Assembly: GCA_032718565.1 (NCBI GenBank)
Contig: JAVGVS010000627.1
Location: 1 to 64,000 of the forward strand
Length of the DNA: 64,000 bases
Origin: Distichodus sexfasciatus
Taxonomy: Eukaryota > Chordata > Actinopteri > Characiformes > Distichodontidae
Direction of reading: 5' to 3'
The position numbers were made by a program, and so were the translations under genes. The notes under the pieces are model-generated. The model saw only the letters and a program-made list of their open reading frames with translations. It was not told the origin of the DNA and did not search any database. Below are positions 35,700-48,900 of this stretch, piece by piece; position 1 is the first letter of the stretch; every line of letters starts with the position of its first letter.

Positions 35700-37780
35700 A
35701 AGTATATATATATACATAGAGTCTTCAGACCAGTTGCAGAATTCCGCAAGGAAGACATTACAGTAGTCGAGGCGAGAGATAATTAGGACCTGTTCCATGA
35801 GTTGGCTGGCATGTTGCGTCAGGTAAGGTATTTTTCTGATGCTGATATAGGACAAAGTGACAGGACCAAGAGATCCCTGTAGGGATGTGGTCGGATGAGG
35901 ATGTGCAACCCAGCCAAAATACACCGAACAAGTGCTCAGAGGGGTAGGATTCGCACCAGGAGTGAGCTTTACCTCACATCAGAGTATAAACAGCAATATA
36001 CAGTGGTCGATTGTGTCAAAGGCAACTGACAGGTCCAGTAGAATGAGGACAACGACTGAAAGCCATTCACAGTTATTAAGGTTTCTGTCGACTGCAGTAG
36101 CAGGACCAGTCTTAAAGCTGACTGGTTTGATCACGTGTGGTACATAGTGTGATGTTAGGGCTGATAGATCTCTTTTTATTATCCACTGGTCAGAGAATCA
36201 AACTGGTGTTAAGAGATGTGTGTTGAGTTTATTGGAAATGAATCAACTCAAAGTAGAAACAAATATATAATCTGAATATACGTCACACACACATGAAAAA
36301 AAATGCATCCGTATAATACTACTTAAGCCATTTAAAAGAGTTTTAAAAGTTCAAAAATGATGCATTTCATTAATATTGCAAAATATTGATAGTGACTCTT
36401 TACTAAGTATTTCAGCTACATGTTTGGGCAAACAATAAATGTGTCTGATACGCAAATGTCAATTTTTGACCAAATTCATGACCAAGTTACAAATTTGGTT
36501 TAAATGAGACTTGAAACTCAGGCATGAAGTTGTCAGTGCAACTGGTCGATCACGGCATCAATGGCAATTTGCTCTATATATTTTTTTAAACATTTTTGCA
36601 AGGTGTTGTAGTTACATGTCGAAGGGTGTGTAGAAAATAAGGATTTTGTTACAAAGTGAATTCAAAAGCCAAATAATTGTAAAAAATCAGTACATAATGA
36701 ATTCACACCCAGAAACCTACAGAATCATGTAACAAAAAGAAAAACCTGATGAAATTATGCATTTAAAAAAAACACTTTCGTGAGGCACTTACAGTAGAAA
36801 TGAGAAAATAAAAGCTGAACACCACATTTTAATCAAATATAATTAAATAATTTATATATTATATTCAGTATATATATTAATTTACAATTAATTATATATA
36901 TAATCAATATAATATAATATCAATTATAATATAATTTATTTACTGTATCCACATTCTTTTTAGACCAATTAAAAAAAATTAAAATCACTAGTACAGAACT
37001 AAATCATAATCATAAAACTTAAACACAATCCAAAACTACACCATTTAGATCTATTCAAAAACACAAAGCACAAAAACAAAAATCCAAAAGACGCACAGTA
37101 CAGTGTGAGACAAATCACCTTCAAAAGCTCTCAATGACTTACCAAAATACCAACATCTATCAACCTTCTGAGTACTAACTTAACGCATTCACCTTAAACT
37201 GAACAAAGCTGAAACGAAAAGGAACTGAACAGCAAAATCTTTAAAAGTTCAAAATCGTTTTCCACATGCCTCCTTATGCTGTTTCTGTAACAGAACAAAG
37301 GAGAATTCTTTTAATAGCACTACTTACTTAAGCAGATTTCCAAAATGTAACACGGATAAGAACAGAGAGAAAACATAAAAATAAGAGATTAAGTAAATAA
37401 ATTAAGTATTGAGGTCAATAAATGCACATATAAATTACAGTCAAAGTAAATGTATAAATGTACAAAACATTCTCTTGTGCAAATTTTATTGCATGTATTG
37501 TTTGTGCAAAACTATTGGATTTTCCCCAGTTCTACAGATGTAAATTATTACACTAAATAAAATGTCTTAATCCTCCTTAAGAGCAAATGTATGAACAAAT
37601 GTATAGTATTGCTGGATGTGGCCCAACAAGCTTTACTAAGAAATTACTACATGAGTAGGGGTTATTAGCAGAAAAAATGTTACTATATCTTTTATTAAAT
37701 ATATCTTTGGACTTGTAGTAGTATTGCATTTATTTAGTTGTAATTCCATATGTATACTGTATATGAAGTTCTAGAATCAA
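35700..37780. other. no gene recognised; AT-rich spacer
   Basis: 35720-36160 is less AT-rich and reads like an old repeat, but I cannot name it. 36830-36960 is almost pure A/T. No coding signal. Confidence 0.45.
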
Positions 37781-37832
37781 ATATCACCTACCTGCTGGAG
37801 GTGTTGATTCTTATCACCATTAGATAGAAGTG

Positions 37833-40093
37833 CTGAAAATGTTACAAGAGTTTAAAGTTAGAACAACTGAAAACCTGCAATACCAACATGGCTCTTCAGT
37901 TTCAAACTGAAACGAAACTAAAATATGAGATTCAAGGCTCAAAGCAATTTTACTGATTTTATTACATCATATTTTAAAGAATTATATAAATGACACCCAT
38001 TTAACTCTAAGTTGGACAACTGGTTATTGTGATTCATATTGAAGACTAAATAAATCATTAAAACATTAAACATGCTTTAGAATAAAAATATTTAACTTAA
38101 ACTTATTTTAGCATTACATTATTGCATCACTAGCAGGATCATCATATTGATCTGATCTAGTCTTTTTTCTGTAAAATGTTGGTGCTATGTGGTTGTGAAA
38201 TCTGCAAGAATGACGAGGTGATTTGTGCAAAATGGGGAGCACATAGTTGTTGGCCTCTGAAGTCACTGCTCTGTTGTAAAAGCATTATGTAAAATATGCA
38301 CTGAAACTGCAATTTATTAAAGACACTATCAGCCACAAATTATAACAGATCATAGATGACTATTTAGTGTTATTTCATGAATTAGGCTAAGAGAGTTGAG
38401 GATTGTCGTAGCCTTAAACTAGCTTTTGAGTCTGAATGACAAGTCTCCATTGATACTACAATTTAGTCCAAGACTAGAAGCTTAAATCTAAATATAAAGT
38501 GAAACCAGCCCAGTAACTTCCAGATCTACTTCTAGAATGAAACTTGAAAAACATCCATTGTTGGGCGTTTGTTATCAGATTAATGCCCAGTGAAAACAAA
38601 GTAATGAAGCAAACAGACAAACGTGACAGTATTGTATCGTATTGTCACGTAATGACTTTAATTTTGAGTTGTGACTTTCTACCACCTCTCTGTCCAAAAT
38701 TCAACGTGAATATTACATTATTAACAGTCATTTTTCAGAATCTGTGATATTGGTTTTTTTTTCTATAAACTGTTGTGTTAATATGTGGTAGTTAAATCTG
38801 CAGAAATGATGCATGTGTTTTGTGTGAATGTGAGCACAGGTGAGTAGTTGTTACCTGTAGCCACCCCATTCTGACGTTTACCATTTTGTCCGTTCACTGC
38901 AAGTGCAAGTGCAGTACATTAAAGACAAATTGTACAAGATTATGGATGACTAGTTTGTGTTATTTCAAAGTAATTAATTACATTCCAATATTACTGTCTC
39001 TGAATTGTAATGTGTTACACGACTCCTGCATTACTTTTGAGTTGCACATAATTCATTTTAACAGCAGTCAGCCATAACATAAAGACTTAATATTATAATT
39101 ATATAAAACTGTAATTAAGTACTCTAAGAACAGCAGGTAAAGACAAATCTCAAATAAGAAAACAAGGTCAGAATCTTGATGAAATATGTGAAGCTGAAAA
39201 GTTTACTTTTCTGTTTGTAACATCACTGCCAGGAGCCATGGTAACAAGGTGATTAACGGCGTATTATTCATTTCTCTTGTCAGTGTTTGTACGTTAAGGA
39301 TTGATGTGGGTGTGTTATATTGTTGAGTATTTTGGGGACAGTAACGTTAGAATTCAGCTTTGCTGATAATTCCTGTTTGTGCTGGCATGAGATCCGACAA
39401 TTATATTATCATGCACCGTCTCAAACCTGCTATAATTGTTATTACTGCAACACTGTAATTACTGTTTTGTTAAGTTCGTATGAAAGGTTTCATTTGTATG
39501 AAAGCTAAATTATTGAATTAAAGTGTTAGGACTTGCATTATGTGCTTCTAATATGTAATTTTTTTGTTGTCATGCAGTGTAATACAACTATTTCCCCATG
39601 ATACCTGAATGGTGTATGATCCAAGCTTTACATTACTTCCACACTGTTTTATATTTTATGAGACGGGTATAAAATAAATAATGTGACATATACAGGATTT
39701 AAAAAAATACAATTGTAATCATTCTTTTGTAACAAATGAACCATGTTGTGATTACGCAATTTGTCCACTAAAGGACAACACCGCAAATCAGCTTTTTTAT
39801 TTTACTTTTTCAAACAATTTGTTACGGATAATAATATTAATAATAATAATAATATATAATACACAATAATAATACTGTTTTTTGGTGAGGACCAAAGTAA
39901 CTTGTAGAGTATGTTATTATTTATCCATTCACATTAATTACCAATTATCATCATTATTTATTCTCAAAAATCTTATATTAGTCAGATTCTATTTCGCTTA
40001 CACACAACAGGTGAAAAGTCCATGTCATGTGTAACTACACAACAGCAAAAAAACAGTCTAGTGTGCAGCATGTGTAGGTGCAGTTTTACTCAC
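37833..40093. other. intronic or 3' flank of the class I pseudogene; no gene seen
   Basis: AT-rich sequence without conserved frames. 38540-39080 and 39320-39510 show short chance open frames only. Confidence 0.4.
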
Positions 40094-40744
40094 TTTTTCG
40101 ATGTTTTAGAAAGAAGAAAACAGCAATGCAACCAGCACCAACCAGAATCAACGTGATAACAATTCCAGTAACTACTCCAGTAACACTGCTCGGAGGATTC
40201 TCTGATGGAATGTCAAAGATCATCTTGGCAAACAAAAAATACAATCCCATTTTTTCTAAACGAGTAACATGAGAAGCCGAAGAAAGAAGAAGAAGCCGAA
40301 AATGACACTGCAAATCAAGTGTCAGTCTCACCTTTCTACAACACAATCTGACTAAATATTTCAGCTTCATTTTTTTCTCTCTGTCACTCTCAAGAAGCTG
40401 TTTAACACATTAACCTGGAATTGATATTTAATTTAATTGGATATTGTTGTTTAATTTTTTGTGCTAATTAATAATATGAAAAAAAAAACAATTGGCACAA
40501 ACATTATCCTCCCAAAAGCATATTTGGCAACCATGTTGGATTGGAATTTTACAGTTTCCCTAAACCGTGTGAGGTAACCTGTGGTAATTTACATAAAAGT
40601 GTTGCCTATTACTATAATGCTACGTTTGTGATGTTATATATTATTTCTACTGTTCATATATATTATTGACAAGTCGCTATTGTAACAACATGACACCATA
40701 CTGTTGGTCCATTGAAACCTAAACCTCATTCCCCTGCTGCTGGT

Positions 40745-40920
40745 GGCCTGTGATTATTTGTCATTGTGAACAGCACAGCACACAGTGCACTCATGTCTAA
40801 ATGTGAGTTTCAGACGACCCATCCATGATGGAGCAGTGATACCTTCTGGTGGACTGAACTAGTGACCTTCCTGGGTCAAGGGCCAACTCCCTAACCATTA
40901 CACTATCAATAGCCGGCTCT
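40745..40920 (-). mobile_element. tRNA-derived SINE, diverged, inverted
   Basis: Shares 'gtgattatttgtcattgtg', 'acccatccatg' and 'gagcagtg' with the SINE at 5975, and ends with a tRNA-like 'ccattacactatc'. It lies in the intron between alpha3 and the membrane exon. Confidence 0.6.
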
Positions 40921-41345
40921 TGGTCCAGAGACGAGTATCCTAAGCACTAGGGCACTACAAAATGTAGATTATAGTGTTTTTAGCAAAGCCTACTAATATT
41001 TCAAACAAATAACACATTATTAATGTTTTTATTAAACTTTTAAAATAAAAATGTAACTGATCTCTGAGCTTCAGTAAAAGAGGCAGGCTCGCCCACTTGA
41101 GAAAGTGACGCCCTCTTACGCTCCCCACTGTGACGCCGAGCCAATTTAGACATAAAACAAAGTGTGATACTCCCAACACTAGCAGTAGCAACGCAGCACG
41201 CAGCTCAATACTGTAAAATTATTATCACTGTAATTCTACAATTATTGTACAACATTATTGTAAATACAATAATAGAGGTTTTTGTAATATTGTATTATTG
41301 TATTGTAAATATCAGATGCATTATGCATGGAGCTGGCAACTGCTG

Positions 41346-41506
41346 TAAGTAGTGATGAACCATCTGCTGTAAGTTTGGGCACCACTAGATGGCGCTGTCG
41401 ACTTTAAGAAAAAGGGCTAAAAGCTTTGCATTTTGACAAATTGCCAAGTCAACAGCGCCATCTAGTGGTGCTGGTTCACGAAGTTTCACCTGCACATTAC
41501 TAGCCC
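41346..41506. mobile_element. hAT fold-back MITE copy
   Basis: Begins 'tagtgatgaaccatctgctg' and ends 'ctgcacattacta', with long internal complementarity: 'caccactagatggcgctgtc' against 'cagcgccatctagtggtgc'. Confidence 0.7.
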
Positions 41507-42239
41507 AAATATTATATTGTTAATTATAGTGATATTCTTAAACAAATCCAATGTAATTTCAGGTTGTGTATTGATTCAATACTCACTCCATTTAGCAATT
41601 ATTGGCTCCTTGAGGCTGCGGTGTGACACATGACAATCGTAATCTGCTTTTTGGTTCTCATCGATCTCCGTACTCATCCTCAGCTGGTAGGTGTCATCAT
41701 CGTTAGGTCTGACCCCTGAAGATCTCACCATGTGTTCAGGAAGTGAGGTACCATATTTCCTCACACTCATCTTCACATCTTTAGGGAAGAAGCCAGTGGC
41801 CAGGCAGGTCAGGGTCAGCTTGCCTGGGGCAGTAACACTTTTCTTTGCAAACGGATGGACTTTGGGAGGTGCTAGTGACTAAAGAGTCATATGAAAATAT
41901 ATATATATATAAATATATATATAAACAGATAATTCTCACAGGACTCACTATTAAATTATATTAATAAAATAAATTAAGTTTCATTAAGTTCTACTACAGT
42001 TTTTTAACAGCCCTGGAAAAATACAGAAAGGTGAAGTACATTACCCCAGTTCTCTTAGGATTTTTTTGCCACTGTTCAAAAGTCTACTTTATGTAAAAAT
42101 ATATATTTGATGAATAATTTAAGTTCATTTTTAATCTTTCATTTATTTCCAATCCTGTCAATAATTTATGCAATTGAAGATTTTATGACATTAAGTCTTA
42201 CAGCTTCTACAGCAATAGCTGCATCTACAAGTTAACATG

Positions 42240-42240
<1 letters not shown>

Positions 42241-42305
<65 letters not shown>

Positions 42306-42312
42306 TATTATT
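42241..42312. repeat. ATT trinucleotide microsatellite
   Basis: More than 20 near-perfect ATT/TTA units in the alpha2-alpha3 intron of the class I pseudogene. Confidence 0.9.
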
Positions 42313-43273
42313 ATAAATGTGTGTATGATTTCATATTATCCCAGTGTCATATTATTCATTTTTAATTTGTGGCTGTGTGTCTGTGTAAAATACAATGTTC
42401 TTTTATAACTTTACCATGCTAATTCTAAACATTTTTGGAGTTAATTATCTCATCTATTATCTTATTATCTTATGGAGTAAATGATCTTAGTCTAACCTGG
42501 AAGTTGCACATATATTGCAACAGATCAATATTTATTTTACTGTAAATGCCGCTATTGTTCGGCTTTGTGTATATTCATAAGTTCAAGGTTTTAATTGTTT
42601 GTAGTCGATGTTTATGGAACTCACAGTATTTTTAAGCATCTGCGGGTCATGCAGAATTTGCAGCCATTCCACACACTCCTTCTGCAGGTAGCCCTTGGTG
42701 TACTCGTTGAGGATGTGAACGTCGTCCCATTTTCTTGTGGCCTCAGCTTCATGTACGGGAGCGATCCAGCGCATGTGCTCAGTGTCAAAGGAGAGAAACT
42801 CGCCGCCGTCGTAGCTGTACTCATCAATGCCCTTCACGAATCTCACCTGTCCACCCGTGTCTTCAATCTCGCATCCGTGTCTCCACTGAAGGACGTGAAG
42901 TTCTGGTGATTGATATTAGTAAAATAAATATAATTTTTATACTGGTGATTTTATTGAAAATTTATTTTAAAAATATATTTAGTTGGAAATTAGGTACTGT
43001 ATATAAGACTTACCAGTTCATAGGTCTCGGCGCGGTCCAAATGATTCCACATTGACTTTTGAACCACTGTTTTTATTCTTCGACTTGAGTCCTTTCCCAG
43101 TAATCTTGCTGCATCTTCTTCATCCAGTCCTGTCTGGGGAATCTTAACCTGGTCTTTGCTGTTGTAGTAATCAATCTCGTCGTCTAGCCAACCCAGCGCA
43201 GAACCTCTAGAGATGCTGGGCAAATCCACGGGTTTAGAGAGCGCAGTGTAGATGTAATACAGAGAGTGTGAAT

Positions 43274-44955
43274 CTGACAGAAGGCAAAAAAAACCATCAG
43301 TTATTCTCTTTTATACCATTTCGTAAACTCGTTATTTTAGATTTATATCATGTCGTTTTTTTAAGCTCACGTGTTGAAAGCTGATGCTCATCTGAAAACC
43401 ATTTATTAAAGACATAACTTAGAAGAAACCTAAATCCCTATTTGTGTTGATAGATAAATTATAATAAATATCCTGAAAGAAAAACACAGAAGAGATAAAA
43501 AATTATTTTATTTTATTTGAAAAAGCTGCATGCACTGACATCATTCCAATTACAAATAGTACACTCATTCAGAAACAGAAACAGTATTATTTAAAGAAAA
43601 TGAATTAAACTAGTTGTAACGTCAGCACTTTTTAATCCAAATACAGTGTAGCTACTATCGACTAAATAATTTCAAATATCATTGGTACAAATTTACAGTG
43701 TATGTAAAAATGTGTAATTTGGCAGGTTTTCGCTGGGTACAGTACAAGTGTAATAAGATGTAAATGAAATATTTTTTCCATGTCTGCTTAGGTTACATAA
43801 ATAAAGAGAAGTGGTCTGGAGAAAACACAAACATTTATTGCTAACGTTAATACCTTCATTATAGCTAGTTTTACTCTGGTGTGTAATTTCAAATATCCGA
43901 AAATAAAAGGTAAAAAATATTTCTTACACAAGTAAAAATATTTTATTTATCAGATTGTATCAGTGTTATAATATGTTAATCCAATTGCTTTCATTTTTTC
44001 TGTTCAAACAGCTATCCGTGATGATTAATTTCTTTTTAAAGGAAGCCTATGTCTTCTTAAGGTTCCTACTCAAATAAAACTGGTCTGGAGAAAACACGAG
44101 AGAAGAAAACTTATTTCCTAAACACTTCCCTTCGTCAGCGTGTAAGTCAATGTAAACTGTATTGTCATCTCTGCTATATTCTGTACAGGTATAGAGAGAG
44201 ATGAGACGACGTGGCTCCAGTTTCACAGTGCAAACAACAAAGAACAGGGAACAAAGAACAAATAGGGCACATGGAATAAACAATATAAAAATAGAACACA
44301 CACACACACACAATAACAACCAAAAGTATACATATGCATATACCGGTATTTGTATTTATTTATTTATTTACGCAGATTATTTTAACGGAATTTGTTACAT
44401 ATACGTAAATAAATAGAAGGAACCGGGTGAAACACCGGTGCCATATTCAGTAAGAGATATAAAGAGACACTTTAGTTGTTTTGGCTTCGATTTTAAATAA
44501 TACAAAAAGTGAATCTACGGCCTAAGAGTTTTGATCTGTACAACACACACTCCCCGGGCCCTAGTTTCGATTCGTGTCAATCATTTGAACCAACATCACA
44601 TTTAATCCCCCAAAGTATACTTCTTTGTTAACCTGATATCAAATTAAACTCAGCGCGTAGTATCACGATGGTTTTTATCTGGTGTATAAACGGCGGTGTA
44701 GAGAAAGTTAAACTCAATTTATTTTTACTGCGTCACGGCGCGACCGCAGGCCTCAGATCAGCAGATACGCGCTTATTTTCCACACGATTTAAAGTCAAGG
44801 ACAAGCACAAAAGCCTGTTTTCTACTTAACACGTACCTCACTGCAACATTGTCAATTCCGACATCGTTTTATACTTTTTGATCCTCCTCATCTTTCTAAT
44901 AAAAATACCTTTTTTACTTTCGTTTCTGTCTGTAACGTGGCTTTTTTCGTCTTAC
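43274..44955 (-). other. leader intron of the class I pseudogene
   Basis: Contains a LINE 3' tail fragment at about 44148-44260 (gacgacgtggctccag) and a CA run at 44297-44312. No further exon recognised. Confidence 0.5.
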
Positions 44956-45141
44956 CTCCGAGAGCTGGAGCAACAAGAAAGCTCGAGCAGGCGAGCAGCA
45001 GAACCTTCCAAATCAGCCCCATCGTCCCCTTTTTGCCCTGACAAGTTGCTTTTTTCGACCTATTTTGACGGTGAAACCTGAATTTTCCCTCGCCTCTTTT
45101 GTTCCGTGTGGGTCTGTCCACCGCGCTGGTAGAAATGAGTT

Positions 45142-45158
45142 TTCAGCCAATAGCAAAA
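45142..45158 (-). promoter_or_regulatory. Y-box-like CCAAT element, class I pseudogene promoter
   Basis: Minus-strand GCTATTGGCTGA lies 125 bases above the leader ATG. An inverted CCAAT box with an X-box region upstream is the standard class I/II SXY enhancer arrangement. The X half (GTGATGCTGCGC, about 45176-45187) is only a loose match. Confidence 0.4.
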
Positions 45159-45610
45159 GCGAGACTAAAGCGCAGCATCACTCGTCTCCAAGTGGATGCT
45201 GCAGCTAACGGTAATGCTGAAGGAAATTTAAAAGAGTCACAAAGCCAGAGTAGTAAAACATTTGATGTTTTAATGAGGTAAATCCGAATACAGAGACAAA
45301 AACACTGAATTAATCATTCCATGTAGCATATAATAACAAAATAATGTCGGGGAAATGAAGAGAGTAAGACTCAAGTGTCCATTAAAGGAAGTGTAAAGTT
45401 TCTTGAAACCAACAGTTAAAATAAAATTCTAAACTGATCTTGACATGATAGTACTTTTCACCTGGAAAGCAACTCATCAAACTATTCATATGAGGTAACC
45501 ACCCATTCCTATTTTTAGTGATATTCTCAATATTCCTGGCTATATTTATGTAGTTCATTTTCACTTTCACTTGTTCTTTATCCAAAGCCTGGGTCTGTAT
45601 TTTACTCTCT

Positions 45611-45843
45611 TCACACCGGCATATTTTCTGAAACACAAAGGAATAAATATTCAGTCAATAGAAGCGCAGTAGTATTAAACTAATCTGCAACGCATTATTC
45701 AAACTGCAGAATTAAACATTATTAGTTACTATTCAGTTTTATGAAACACGTAAATTTACTTCGTTAAAATATATTTGGGTTCGAGTACTTATTAATGCAA
45801 AATACTTCATTTCTCTACCAACAACAACAACAACAACAACAAC

Positions 45844-45911
<68 letters not shown>

Positions 45912-48900
45912 CATGTATATTATCAATCTTATTGCGTCAGTGTGTACATTTTGATTTTTGTTACCAAGCTTATTCATACCAAGAGGGTAAGAGATGAAGT
46001 AAGATCGACATATGTTATTATTTAAAAACTACATTAAAAATGTTTAATAAGAAGAATAATTACTAGAGTTTTGCTTTTAAATAGACACACCTTGGACCTG
46101 AAATATTACCAGGAGAATAATTCAAAGATAATGATTAAACCGTGAGAAGAAAAGGTTGAATTGTTTAAATAACAGTTTTTAATACTTAATTTTAATATAC
46201 ATATTCATCCAGAGTTGTTTTTCCAGTTTTCCCCCCTGTAAAATCCAGTTTTATATATATATACATATATACAGTATACAGTTGTGGTCAGAACTTTACA
46301 TACACTCATCCTGGGTATGACTGTCATATTCATTTTAAGCTTTTAATGATTTATTTGAACTTATCTTTTTTCATAGCAAAATGTTTGCATGACACACAAC
46401 TTCAATGATTTTTTAAAACATGAATTGGGTGCACAAGATTTAATTTATTAAGGATTGTCTATAATCAACACAGGGTCAAAAATATACAACTGTATATTCT
46501 TTTTTTTTTTTTAAAGACTTGTTCTACACAACATGTCTGGCAGGACAGTTAGAGACCTCAGCTTTGTTGTATTTTTTTAAAGGAAAACAACTGGATTTTA
46601 CAGGAAAAAACAGAATGTGATTAAATATGTGTATTAAGATTAAGTATTAAAAATGAGTTGTTTAATAAAGAACAAACATTTACTACACAAAGAGAGAGAT
46701 GCTGTGACTGAACAGGCAAAAGATAACCCCAAACACTTGATAATTCCATTTTTAGTTGAGGAAAATGTTACTGTTCTTACGATTAGATTTCTCAGCAGGT
46801 GGGTTCTCCAACATTGGAGTGGCCTCATCATTGTTTTCCTGGTCATTGCTCGGTGCTTGCCCATCTAAAATCATACAACAGATGTGCATTTATTAATCTA
46901 TTTATGTCAATGTGTTTAACAAATATTTTCACTGTTTGATAGGATTCTGCATTCAGAGGTGTTGAAAGCACTACATCATGACGGGGGAAAAAGTTGTAAA
47001 GTAATGAAAGTACATTTTATTTTCTGTTACAGACAGCAGCACGAAATCGATTGCAGAAATCAGAGACTCAGAATAAAGTTGCACCATAATACTTTTATTT
47101 ACTGGTTTCAACTGAAACGTGCTTTAGCCAAAAATAAATGAAATAAAATAATTGTTGATTAATTATAATCAATGTCAAGTGTTCAATTAATCATAATATT
47201 GATTTGAGACTATATTGGCCAGCCCTAGTTTTAAACCTCTCAGGCATCTTAGGGTATGAAGTAAAAATCCCTTCATTAAACTTCAGTAAAATATATTTAG
47301 AAAATTTGCCCCATACTTTCACACTGCAAAAATACTTCATTTTAACAACTAACAATTCATGTTAATTACATAATTAAATACAAATATATTATCAATCTTT
47401 GTCATGTCAGTGGTGTACATTTTTGGATTTTTGCCACCAAGCTATTTCTATACTCAAGATGTGCAAGAGATGAAGTAAGATCGGACATGTTAGGAAACTA
47501 GGAGAGAACATTTGACCCCATAAGTGAATCATTAGAATTCCTAAAAAAACAATATGTTCAGTAAACTGGTGCCACACTTTAGACAGAAATAAATATTACC
47601 AGGTCTGGATGATCTCAAGTTAGAAACAATATATTATTTAAAAACTACATTAAAAAATGTTTAATAAGAAGAATAATTACCAGAGTCTTTGCTTTTAACA
47701 GACACCTTGGACTCAGTGCCTACAGGAGAATAATTCAAAGATAATGATTAAACCGTGAGAAGAAAAGGTTGAATTGTTTAAATAACAGTTTTTAATACTT
47801 AATTTTAATATACATATTCATCCAGAGTTGTTTTTCCAGTTTTCCCCCCTGTAAAATCCAGTTTTATATATATATACATATATACAGTATACAGTTGTGG
47901 TCAGAACTTTACATACACTCATCCTGGGTATGACTGTCATATTCATTTTAAGCTTTTAATGATTTATTTGAACTTATCTTTTTTCATAGCAAAATGTTTG
48001 CATGACACACAACTTCAATGATTTTTTAAAACATGAATTGGGTGCACAAGATTTAATTTATTAAGGATTGTCTATAATCAACACAGGGTCAAAAATATAC
48101 AACTGTATATTCTTTTTTTTTTTTTAAAGACTTGTTCTACACAACATGTCTGGCAGGACAGTTAGAGACCTCAGCTTTGTTGTATTTTTTTAAAGGAAAA
48201 CAACTGGATTTTACAGGAAAAAACAGAATGTGATTAAATATGTGTATTAAGATTAAGTATTAAAAATGAGTTGTTTAATAAAGAACAAACATTTACTACA
48301 CAAAGAGAGAGATGCTGTGACTGAACAGGCAAAAGATAACCCCAAACACTTGATAATTCCATTTTTAGTTGAGGAAAATGTTACTGTTCTTACGATTAGA
48401 TTTCTCAGCAGGTGGGTTCTCCAACATTGGAGTGGCCTCATCATTGTTTTCCTGGTCATTGCTCGGTGCTTGCCCATCTAAAATCATACAACAGATGTGC
48501 ATTTATTAATCTATTTATGTCAATGTGTTTAACAAATATTTTCACTGTTTGATAGGATTCTGCATTCAGAGGTGTTGAAAGCACTACATCATGACGGGGG
48601 AAAAAGTTGTAAAGTAATGAAAGTACATTTTATTTTCTGTTACAGACAGCAGCACGAAATCGATTGCAGAAATCAGAGACTCAGAATAAAGTTGCACCAT
48701 AATACTTTTATTTACTGGTTTCAACTGAAACGTGCTTTAGCCAAAAATAAATGAAATAAAATAATTGTTGATTAATTATAATCAATGTCAAGTGTTCAAT
48801 TAATCATAATATTGATTTGAGACTATATTGGCCAGCCCTAGTTTTAAACCTCTCAGGCATCTTAGGGTATGAAGTAAAAATCCCTTCATTAAACTTCAGT

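Larger units (their letters stand above)
37792..45022 (-). pseudogene. MHC class I heavy chain, probably Z lineage, frameshifted
   Basis: Exons on the minus strand: leader 44956-45022 (MGLIWKVLLLACSSFLVAPALG), alpha1 43014-43273, alpha2 42625-42902, alpha3 41587-41871, membrane 40094-40201, and a possible tail exon 37792-37832. Compared with the intact gene at 45.6-60.1 kb, alpha1 is 13 bases and alpha2 10 bases shorter, neither a multiple of three. An extra C near 'gattccccagac' (minus strand: ATTCCCCAG) shifts the alpha1 frame, and small indels follow. The alpha2 frame is lost after ECVEWLQ. Alpha3 keeps its length (285) and both Ig cysteines (TLTCLATGFFP, YDCHVSHRS); the membrane helix GVVTGIVITLILVGAGC is open. 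Splice sites are kept. Either a young pseudogene or, less likely, a sequence with assembly errors. Confidence 0.75.

Noticed and set aside
45382..45636. 84-residue frame after an acceptor-like site
   Set aside because: Joined in the phase of the tail exons (phase 1), this exon stops after four codons. The long frame would need a phase-0 exon that I cannot find.
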